Shown here piece by piece: positions 1-5,829 of a stretch of 6,221 nt of DNA. The notes under the pieces were generated by a model, which was not told where the DNA came from, did no database searches, and saw only the letters and a list, made by a program, of their open reading frames with translations. This stretch comes from Verrucomicrobia bacterium UBA3063 (GTDB lineage Bacteria; Verrucomicrobiota; Verrucomicrobiia; Methylacidiphilales; Verrucolacustridaceae). How positions within the stretch are numbered: position 1 is the stretch's first letter; each line of letters starts with the position of its first letter. Where the stretch lies: assembly GCA_002366885.1 (NCBI GenBank), contig DFCD01000124.1, positions 1 to 6,221 of the forward strand. The letters are read 5' to 3'. A program made the position numbers and the translations under genes.

Positions 1-701
1 CGATCGCGAAAAAAATGTTCGGACAACTGGTGCCGAAAATGAGTGTGACCTCCTTCGTCCGGCAGGTGGGAAGGATCGTCGCACGCACTCCGGTCGCCGC
101 GGTGAGCTTCCGGGAGGTGGAGTCGAACCCGGTGCGTTGGCCGGATGGCAAGGAGGCCGCGGAGGTGATCCGGCTGATCGAGAGGGTTCGTTCCGAGGGG
201 GATTCCCTCGGGGGAGTGGTGGAATGTGTGATCAGGAATTGCCCCGTCGGTCTGGGGGAGCCGGTCTTCGACCGGCTCGAGGCGGATTTGGCCAAGGCGG
301 TGATGAGCCTGCCGGCCAGCAAGGGGTTTGAAATCGGCTCCGGTTTCGCCGGGGCGCTGCTACGCGGGAGCGAGCACAACGATGCCTTTTACCTGGAGGG
401 TTCCCGGGTCCGGACCCGGAGCAACCGGAGCGGGGGCGTGCAGGGCGGAATCAGCAACGGGGAAGACATTGTCTTCCGGGTTGCCTTCAAGCCGGTGGCG
501 ACCGTTGCCAAAGCGCAAAAAACTGTTGATGTGAAGGGACGTTCGGTGGAGCTCAAGGCGCGGGGCAGGCATGATCCCTGCGTGTTGCCGCGGGCGGTCC
601 CGATGGTGGAAGCGATGTCCTGGCTGGTTCTCGCGGATCATTACCTGCGGAACCGGGCCCAGATGGGCCCGGTCGAGAGCCGGACTAAAAGGCGAAGTTA
701 A
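1..701 (+). CDS. aroC: Chorismate synthase, C-terminal part (5' end outside window)
   Basis: Chorismate synthase converts 5-enolpyruvylshikimate-3-phosphate to chorismate, the last step of the shikimate pathway, using reduced FMN in the cytoplasm. The frame is already open at base 3 (reading I-A-K-K before the first ATG at 15), so the gene enters from the left and the ATG at 15 is internal; roughly the first third of a ~360-residue enzyme is missing. Visible family motifs, in order: PVGLGEPVFDRLEADLAKA, then KGFEIGSGFAGA with RGSEHNDAFY, then the GGVQGGISNGEDIVFR block with AFKPVAT, and near the C-terminus RHDPCVLPRAVPMVEAM, which fits the family's third signature. These blocks form the FMN and substrate site in the family. 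The protein ends with a short basic tail. The last 17 bp overlap the convergent membrane-protein gene. The identification is very secure. Confidence 0.96.
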   Translation, partial: IAKKMFGQLVPKMSVTSFVRQVGRIVARTPVAAVSFREVESNPVRWPDGKEAAEVIRLIERVRSEGDSLGGVVECVIRNCPVGLGEPVFDRLEADLAKAVMSLPASKGFEIGSGFAGALLRGSEHNDAFYLEGSRVRTRSNRSGGVQGGISNGEDIVFRVAFKPVATVAKAQKTVDVKGRSVELKARGRHDPCVLPRAVPMVEAMSWLVLADHYLRNRAQMGPVESRTKRRS

Positions 702-1908
702 CCCCAATCTCGGCCGAGTTGGTGACGGGAGAGCCGAGGGTCATCTGCAGGCCGTTGTCGAGATTTAGGTTGGCCTGACTGTTCCCGTAAAACTTGTAGG
801 CCAGGCTGATGCTCAGCTCCTCGTAAAGCCGGTAGCGCACCCCGGCGGCGATCTGGTAGGCGTTGTTCACCGAACTACCGGTTCCCGAAAGGGTGGGGGC
901 GGTCAACCCGCCGGTGCTGTAATCGATGCCGCCAACCTTGAAGATGGTCCATCCACCCCCGAAACCGAAGTTCAGGTAAGGAATCCATCCCGTGTCGTTG
1001 GGATATTGGAAACAGAGTTGGGCAAGAATCGGAACCGTCCAAAAAGTCGAGCTGGAGACGGTCATGCCCTCGGTGTTTCCGCGGACGGCGTTGAGGGCGA
1101 AGCCGGTTTCGAAGGCGAGACCGAACCAATCGGTCAGCCACACCCCCACGTCAATGTCCTGGCGGTAGCCGGTGCTGAAAGCGACCTGTTTCTGGTTGTA
1201 TAGCCCCGCGTTACTGGCGGCCCCGGAGACGCTGACCAGCGAGAGGGGGCTGACAAAGCGCGGGCCGAACTCGGTGCGGGCGTAGAACTGGTCTTCTTCC
1301 AGCTGGTTTTCGGGGATCGGGGAGGACAAAAGCTTGCCGGGCCAACCAGCCGCCATGGGGGCTTCCCCTACGGCGGGTGAGGAAACAGGAGAAGGGGACA
1401 GGACCGGATCGGCAGGGGCGGAGGCGGTGGCGGCAACTTCCGAGGAGGGGGGTGGCGTGGCGGGCATGTTGTCCGGAGACCCGGCAGTCAGTGGCGTGAA
1501 CTGGACGGACTCGGGAGGGTTGCCGTCCATCTTCTCGATTTTATTTTCCCCGTTTAGGGTGATCCGGAGGACCCGGTTGGGGGGGATGGAGACCCGCATG
1601 TTGTTCAGTGAAAAAACCGCCGGGGCGGAAGCCGTTCCAGGGAGGCTAACCAGGAGGGTTTGTTTGCCCCCGGAATTGATCCCGTAGCTTACATCGCAAC
1701 TTTGGCCGCCCAGTTGAATCGACTGCCGCGGGGTTCCGCGGGGAACAAGTTCCGATCCAGAACCAGCGGCAGCGCGCACGGAGAAAGAACCGTCCGCCTG
1801 GACGGAAGCCTCGTCGTAGGCCTGTCCCCGAACCGTCAAAAGGCCGGTGGCGAAACAAAAAGCCGCGATCCAAACCGTTGGTTTCCAAGCGTTCGGCATG
1901 GCGAGCAT
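685..1908 (-). CDS. Putative secreted outer-membrane beta-barrel protein with Pro-rich linker
   Basis: A 407-residue protein I cannot assign to a named family. Residues about 4-30 form a signal peptide: a Lys-containing start, a hydrophobic core (VWIAAFCFATGLLTV), and probable cleavage near RGQA. Residues about 31-145 look like a small beta-rich domain of unknown role. Residues about 146-190 are a low-complexity Pro/Ala/Ser linker. From about 207 to the end there are alternating amphipathic strands rich in Tyr, Phe, Trp and Gly, and the chain ends in NFAF. A terminal Phe is the usual beta-signal for BAM-dependent insertion, so a small OmpW/OmpA-like barrel in the outer membrane is likely. The Cys at 18 has no lipobox, so it is not a typical lipoprotein. 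An in-frame TGA directly precedes the ATG at 1908; a second ATG at 1899 is equally possible. Neither has a Shine-Dalgarno. The stop lies inside the end of aroC. The barrel call is moderate; specific function is unknown. Confidence 0.8.
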   Translation of the reverse strand: MLAMPNAWKPTVWIAAFCFATGLLTVRGQAYDEASVQADGSFSVRAAAGSGSELVPRGTPRQSIQLGGQSCDVSYGINSGGKQTLLVSLPGTASAPAVFSLNNMRVSIPPNRVLRITLNGENKIEKMDGNPPESVQFTPLTAGSPDNMPATPPPSSEVAATASAPADPVLSPSPVSSPAVGEAPMAAGWPGKLLSSPIPENQLEEDQFYARTEFGPRFVSPLSLVSVSGAASNAGLYNQKQVAFSTGYRQDIDVGVWLTDWFGLAFETGFALNAVRGNTEGMTVSSSTFWTVPILAQLCFQYPNDTGWIPYLNFGFGGGWTIFKVGGIDYSTGGLTAPTLSGTGSSVNNAYQIAAGVRYRLYEELSISLAYKFYGNSQANLNLDNGLQMTLGSPVTNSAEIGVNFAF

Positions 1909-1973
1909 TCAGAAGGGAAAAAGGGCCCGTGTCCAACGGTACGCCGCCCGAGTGCTGGTAACTCTGCCAAAGG

Positions 1974-1997
1974 AAAAACAATCCCAAAGAGTTGGGA
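1974..1997 (-). terminator. Probable rho-independent terminator after the prepilin peptidase gene
   Basis: Reading the minus strand, a 6-bp perfect stem (TCCCAA / TTGGGA, plus-strand 1982-1997) with a 4-base CTCT loop is followed at once by TTGTTTTTCC. It begins 7 bases after the prepilin peptidase stop codon, exactly where the aroE-pilD transcript should end, and before the next minus-strand gene. The stem is short and only half GC, so efficiency may be modest. On the plus strand there is no following T-tract, so it would act in one direction only. Confidence 0.6.
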
Positions 1998-2004
1998 ATC
2001 AGTA

Positions 2005-2814
2005 TCAAACCCCGGAAAAAACGGAGTTATTAAAAAGATATTTTTGCACAAGCTGTTTGCCTCCCAGGATCCAGGCGAGGGAGGCGAGGGCGAGATAGGG
2101 TCCGTAGGGGATTTTCACCCCGGTTTTTTGTTTTCTTCCCAGAAGGATGGCGACTCCCGCGCCGGTTCCGGCGAGCGAGGAAAAGGCCAGGATCCACGGG
2201 AAGGAAGGCCAACCCAGAAACGCCCCCAGGGCCGCCAACAGCTTGGCATCCCCCCCGCCCATGGCCTCTTTTTGCAAAAGCCAGGAGGCACCCTTGGCGA
2301 GGAGGTAGAGAAAGGAGCCTCCGATCGCAGCGGAGAGGGCAGAGCGAACCATGGCGTCCGGCGAGTGGTTTTGATTCTGAAGTTCCGGAACCAGGTAACT
2401 GGAGCAAATCCCCAGGGCCACTCCCCCCAGGGTGAGGCCATCCGGAATCACGAGATGGTCCCAATCGATTCCCGAGGCAACGATCAGGCCCGCCGACAAA
2501 ATGGCGTAGACCAAGAAGACCTTGGGAGGATACAAAACCCACAGGGAGGCAAAGATCACCGCGGTGAGAAGTTCCACCACGGGATAACGGGGATCGAGGT
2601 GGGCCCCGCAGCATCGGGCCCGGCCCCGCAGTTTCAGATAACCGAGGATGGGAAGGTTCAGTTTTCCCGGAATTTTTCGTCCACAGGCGGGGCATCGCGA
2701 GGCGGGGTGGATCACGGAGACGCCAAGCGGCCAGCGGAGGATGCAGACATTCAAAAAGGAACCCACACAGGCTCCCGCCACAAAGATCGCAGCTGTCTCC
2801 ACCCAGGGATTCAT
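2005..2814 (-). CDS. pilD: Type IV prepilin peptidase (A24 family leader peptidase)
   Basis: An inner-membrane aspartic protease (269 residues) that cleaves the leader of type IV pilins or type II secretion pseudopilins and, in bifunctional members, N-methylates the new N-terminus. The N-terminal helix carries the family's GSFLNVCILRWP block (18-29). A cytoplasmic Cys-containing loop follows: CPAC at 41-44, then CCG at 68-70 and DPRYPVVE at 74-81. The catalytic aspartates are visible as D117 in GIDWDHLVIPD and D189 in the GGGDAKL (GxGD) motif. The conserved IPYGPYLAL lies at 235-243. Several hydrophobic segments fill the remainder. The ATG at 2814 was chosen over an upstream start at 2883 because the family homology begins there and it overlaps the aroE stop as ATGA, implying translational coupling. 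No Shine-Dalgarno is seen. The second Cys pair is altered (see findings). No pilin or secretion gene is nearby, so PilD versus GspO naming is arbitrary. Confidence 0.93.
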   Translation of the reverse strand: MNPWVETAAIFVAGACVGSFLNVCILRWPLGVSVIHPASRCPACGRKIPGKLNLPILGYLKLRGRARCCGAHLDPRYPVVELLTAVIFASLWVLYPPKVFLVYAILSAGLIVASGIDWDHLVIPDGLTLGGVALGICSSYLVPELQNQNHSPDAMVRSALSAAIGGSFLYLLAKGASWLLQKEAMGGGDAKLLAALGAFLGWPSFPWILAFSSLAGTGAGVAILLGRKQKTGVKIPYGPYLALASLAWILGGKQLVQKYLFNNSVFSGV

Positions 2815-3707
2815 ACGGGCCGACCGGCAGCTTGTTCGAGCGCCGAGCGCATCGCCCCAACCGGAGCCGCCAGACCGGTCCAAAGGGTGAGGGCCCGGGC
2901 GCCCTGGTGCAGGAGCATGCCCAGTCCGTCCAGGGCGGGAAGGCCTCGACTCCGGGCCTGCTGGAGGAGAGCCGTGCCCTTGGGGTGGTAAACGGTGTCA
3001 TAAACCCAGAGTCCCGGGTGAAGACCCCCTTCGGGAAACGGGAGAGGATCCCCCGGGGACAATCCCAGCGGGGTGGCATGAATGAGAAGATCGGATTCTT
3101 TGGCCGCCCGGGTCAAGGCATCGGGATCCCAGGGAATCACTGAGGGCGGCTTTTCCCGGAACTTCCCTATTTCTCCGGCCAACTGCCGGGCCTTGGCCTC
3201 GGTCCGGTTGGCCAAGGCAAGGCGGAGGCAACCCCGGCGGGCCAGGCGAAAGGCAAGGGTGCGTCCCACTCCCCCGCAGCCCAGAACCAGGATACGCAGA
3301 GCGGAGAGATCCGGTTTCCAGGCTTCCGCCACGGCATCCTCCCAGCCATCGGCGTCGGTGCTGAATCCCTCGAGCCCTTGGGGGGAGACCCGGACGGTGT
3401 TGACAGAGCCGCATTCGCGGGCGCTCGCGTCCAGAATGTCGCAGAGCCCGGCCATGGCCTCCTTGTGGGGAAGGGTGCAGTTCCAGCCAAGGAAACCGTT
3501 CCTGCGCAGCTGGGGGATGGAAGCCGCCAGGTTTTCGCGGGGAATTTCCACCCGAAAATATTCCGCAATGATTCCCAAGGCCCCGAATCCGGCCTCCTGC
3601 AGGACGGGGGAAAGGGAATGGCTTACCGGAAAACCCAGAACACCATATCTCTTTTTGCCCGGTGAGGGTGGGGGCAAGGTCTCGGGGGTGAAAAACGGGA
3701 CGGACAT
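2811..3707 (-). CDS. aroE: Shikimate dehydrogenase (NADP+)
   Basis: Reduces 3-dehydroshikimate to shikimate with NADPH, in the cytoplasm. The 298-residue length is slightly above the usual ~275 because of a Pro-rich N-terminal lead of about 18 residues. Substrate-site motifs: GFPVSHSLSP at 25-34 (the two serines bind shikimate), NCTLPHK at 76-82 with the catalytic Lys at 82, GSVNT at 100-104, and FSTD at 115-118 with the catalytic Asp at 118. The nucleotide-binding loop is GCGGVGRT at 143-150 and NRT at 167-169 fits NADP preference. The C-terminal block GMLLHQGARALTLWTG is typical. Oddities: Cys replaces the usual Val in NVT, Ser replaces Asn in the NTD motif, and TDADGW carries an apparent one-residue insertion. 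The ATG at 3707 is preferred to an in-frame TTG at 3746, which would add 13 non-homologous residues; neither has a Shine-Dalgarno. It is the first gene of a two-gene unit with the prepilin peptidase. Confidence 0.94.
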   Translation of the reverse strand: MSVPFFTPETLPPPSPGKKRYGVLGFPVSHSLSPVLQEAGFGALGIIAEYFRVEIPRENLAASIPQLRRNGFLGWNCTLPHKEAMAGLCDILDASARECGSVNTVRVSPQGLEGFSTDADGWEDAVAEAWKPDLSALRILVLGCGGVGRTLAFRLARRGCLRLALANRTEAKARQLAGEIGKFREKPPSVIPWDPDALTRAAKESDLLIHATPLGLSPGDPLPFPEGGLHPGLWVYDTVYHPKGTALLQQARSRGLPALDGLGMLLHQGARALTLWTGLAAPVGAMRSALEQAAGRPV

Positions 3708-3799
3708 GTACCGATTGAGCCACCGGGAAGGGCGTTCGCCCAACAAAAACGGCGGAGCGCCCGGTTGCCCTCTCTGGGCCTTTCCCTTATTGTTTCCGT
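3708..3799. promoter_or_regulatory. Divergent intergenic promoter region between aroE and cysE
   Basis: This 92-bp gap must carry the promoters of both divergent units unless transcription enters from further away. On the plus strand a sigma70-like pair is visible: TTGCCC at 3765-3770, a 17-bp spacer, and TATTGT at 3788-3793 (each 4/6 to consensus). This predicts transcription starting near 3800, at the TTG start of cysE. A short palindrome GGGCGTTCGCCC sits at 3730-3741 and could be an operator or just GC-rich chance. I see no convincing promoter for aroE on the minus strand. Confidence 0.4.
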
Positions 3800-4690
3800 T
3801 TGAGCAACCATCATCCTTTCACCGCCGAGATGGTCCGTTCCTTTGCGGAGTTGGGAGCCATCAACCATCTGGGGGCCGCCCAGCTTCCCTCCAAGTCGGC
3901 GGTGGCCTTGGTGACCGAGGATCTGCTGCATCTGATGTTTCCCGGATTTTACGATGGGGACCGGTTGGAGGGCCGGGAGCTGGGGCCGGCCATCACGGAA
4001 CTGCTGAGCTCTCTGGAAAAGGCCCTGGAAAAGGAGGTCGCCAAGAGCCTGCCCAAGGGCGGCGGGGGGGAATCGGTGGAATCCAAGGTTCGCTCCTTTC
4101 TCGGTCGCCTGCCCGCCGTGCGCGCGGTCCTGAAAACCGATGTCGAGGCGGTGATGACCGGTGATCCGGCGGCGCGCAACGTTGAGGAAATCCTGCTGGC
4201 CTATCCCGGCATCGAGGCCATCGCGGTGCAACGGATGGCCCACGAGCTGTATCTCCTCGGAGTGCCCCTTCTGCCGCGCATGATGACGGAGTGGGTCCAC
4301 AGCCGGACGGGAATCGACATTCATCCCGGGGCGACGATTGGCGCCTCCTTTTTCATCGATCACGGGACCGGCATCGTCATCGGCGAAACCACCGAGATCG
4401 GGCGGGAGGTGCGGATCTATCATGGCGTGACCCTGGGCGCGCGTTCGGTCAGCGGTGCGGAAACCCTGCGCGGCCGCAAACGACATCCCACCATCGAGGA
4501 CCGGGTCACCATCTATCCCGGCGCAACGATCTTGGGCGGGGAAACCGTCGTGGGCCAGGGGAGCACCATCGGGGGCGGGGTTTTTCTGACCAAAAGCGTT
4601 CCGCCCGAGCACCTGGTTTTCGCCGAGCATGCCGCCCTCCAAGTCATCCCCAAATCAGAGCGCCCCAAGGGAAGCGAATACTCGATATGA
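3800..4690 (+). CDS. cysE: Serine O-acetyltransferase (EpsC-like, long form)
   Basis: Transfers acetyl from acetyl-CoA to L-serine, giving O-acetylserine for cysteine synthesis, in the cytoplasm. Residues about 10-165 are the helical N-terminal region (LLHLMFPGFYDGD, a Lys/Glu-rich helix, a GGGG stretch at 87-90, then DVEAVMTGDPAA and YPGIEAIAVQRMAHEL). Residues about 170-285 are a left-handed beta-helix of hexapeptide repeats. The expected catalytic pair is D173 in GIDIHPGATIG and H188 in DHGTGIVIGETT, spaced 15 residues as in E. coli D143/H158. RHP (228-230) follows a longer loop than in E. coli, as in EpsC-type enzymes. The protein ends in EYSI; a C-terminal Ile is what docks into CysK in the cysteine synthase complex. 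The start is uncertain: TTG at 3800 (used here) or ATG at 3830. Neither has a Shine-Dalgarno, and the candidate promoter would begin transcription around 3800, which favours either a leaderless TTG message or the ATG. It is probably the first gene of an operon. Confidence 0.93.
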   Translation: MSNHHPFTAEMVRSFAELGAINHLGAAQLPSKSAVALVTEDLLHLMFPGFYDGDRLEGRELGPAITELLSSLEKALEKEVAKSLPKGGGGESVESKVRSFLGRLPAVRAVLKTDVEAVMTGDPAARNVEEILLAYPGIEAIAVQRMAHELYLLGVPLLPRMMTEWVHSRTGIDIHPGATIGASFFIDHGTGIVIGETTEIGREVRIYHGVTLGARSVSGAETLRGRKRHPTIEDRVTIYPGATILGGETVVGQGSTIGGGVFLTKSVPPEHLVFAEHAALQVIPKSERPKGSEYSI

Positions 4691-4745
4691 ATAACTTCGT
4701 CTTTTCCCGTTGGCGGCGGGGCCGGGAAAGCCGGTAATACCTTCG

Positions 4746-5825
4746 ATGGATTCCTCCCTTCGCTCGGAAATGGAAACCCTTCCCTCGCTGCTGGAACGCG
4801 AGATCCAGGCTTTTTTTCACCGGCAGAAGGAGCGCTACGACTACGGGGAGATGTTTGAACCGGTGTATTTTGACATGTGCGAGTTTGTCGGCCGCAAGGG
4901 AAAGAGAGTCCGTCCCCTGCTTTTCTCCCTGACCTATCGCGGCCTGGGGGGCGCCAAGCCGATCCAGGATCCCGCGGTGCTGGCCGCCGCTCTCTCCCTG
5001 GAACTCCTCCATGCCTTTGTCCTGGTGCACGACGACCTGATCGACCGCTCGGAAAAACGTCGCGGTCTTCCCACCTTCCACAAGTTGGTGGAGCAAAGGG
5101 TGGGGCGGTTGAGTTCCGCGGAAAGGACCGGGCATGGCGTGGCCGTGGTGGTGGGGGACCTGCTTTTTGCCCTGGCGGTGGAGACGCTGCAGACGGCGGG
5201 TTTCCCCGAGCCCCAGCGTGGTGCGGCCCTGGGCAAGCTGCTCTCCTATATCACCGACACCGGGGTGGGGGAGATTTTCGACATTCTTCTCGGATCCCGG
5301 GACATCGGGCGGGTTTCCGCCCAGGAAATCGAGAGGACCTACCTTTTGAAAACCACCCGGTATACCTTTGAGGCCCCCTGCGTTCTCGGGGCGATCCTCG
5401 CGGGCGCAGCGCCGGAAAAGCAGGATGATCTTGCCCGGGTGATGGAGCCCCTCGGATTGGCCTTCCAGATCCAAAACGATCTGCTGGAGTTCTCGCATTT
5501 CGACAGCCGGGACCAGCTTCTGCCGACCGATTTGCTGGAGGGGAAGAAAACCCTGCTGGTCCGGGAGGCCTACGAGCGGCTCGGCGAAGTGGACCGCTCC
5601 TTCCTGCAGATGTGCCTGCAGAACCCCGTCCGAAACGAGTCTTCCATCTCCAAGGTCCAGGATTTGATCCGCAAATCCGGGGCGATCCCCGCGATGCAGG
5701 AACGCTGCCGCCTGCTCTTTGAGGAGACCTCCTCCTTGTTGGCGGACTCCCATCTGACCCCGGGGGAGCAGGAATCCGTTTCCCAGGCGATCGGCTGGGT
5801 TCGCCAGTCCGTCCGCTCCGCCTAA
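4746..5825 (+). CDS. Short-chain polyprenyl diphosphate synthase, probably geranylgeranyl diphosphate synthase
   Basis: Condenses isopentenyl diphosphate with allylic diphosphates in the cytoplasm to make a linear prenyl diphosphate. The 359-residue length is normal to slightly long. Motifs: GKRVRP at 52-57 (IPP binding), ELLHAFVLVHDDLID at 86-100 with the first Asp-rich motif D96-D97-x-x-D100, KTTRYTFEAP at 202-211, and FQIQNDLLEF at 240-249, the second Asp-rich motif in a variant form (N244, D245, E248). GKKTLLV follows at 266-272. Phe91, five residues before the first motif and with no insertion in it, resembles archaeal-type GGPP synthases and suggests a C20 product; FPP cannot be excluded. 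The ATG at 4746 is preferred over TTG at 4710, because the latter adds only 12 residues resembling no family sequence. It lies 55 bp after cysE and 4 bp before a phytoene/squalene synthase, the likely consumer of its product. Confidence 0.9.
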   Translation: MDSSLRSEMETLPSLLEREIQAFFHRQKERYDYGEMFEPVYFDMCEFVGRKGKRVRPLLFSLTYRGLGGAKPIQDPAVLAAALSLELLHAFVLVHDDLIDRSEKRRGLPTFHKLVEQRVGRLSSAERTGHGVAVVVGDLLFALAVETLQTAGFPEPQRGAALGKLLSYITDTGVGEIFDILLGSRDIGRVSAQEIERTYLLKTTRYTFEAPCVLGAILAGAAPEKQDDLARVMEPLGLAFQIQNDLLEFSHFDSRDQLLPTDLLEGKKTLLVREAYERLGEVDRSFLQMCLQNPVRNESSISKVQDLIRKSGAIPAMQERCRLLFEETSSLLADSHLTPGEQESVSQAIGWVRQSVRSA

Positions 5826-5829
5826 TCCT

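Noticed and set aside
1849..1863. Possible lipoprotein signal (Cys18) in the barrel protein
   Set aside because: The residues before the Cys (A-A-F) do not fit a lipobox and the hydrophobic core continues after it.
1660..2991. A 443-codon plus-strand open frame antisense to the barrel protein, pilD and aroE
   Set aside because: Its translation is low-complexity, rich in Gly, Arg, Lys and Pro, with no family motif. It is a high-GC shadow of genes with strong conserved motifs on the minus strand.
2030..3079. A 349-codon minus-strand frame overlapping pilD and aroE in another frame
   Set aside because: It shares the strand but not the frame of two motif-confirmed genes; its product is Pro/Gly/Arg-rich noise.
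3730..3741. Palindrome GGGCGTTCGCCC upstream of aroE
   Set aside because: Too short and GC-rich to call an operator without a repeated copy or conservation.
3623..4642. A 339-codon minus-strand open frame opposite cysE
   Set aside because: It is antisense to a gene with clear hexapeptide repeats and catalytic residues, and the translation shows no recognisable domain.
4703..4729. Inverted repeat TTTCCCG...CGGGAAA with a 13-base loop between cysE and the prenyl synthase
   Set aside because: No T-tract follows on the plus strand and the loop is large, so it is not a convincing terminator; it may weakly structure the leader of the next gene.
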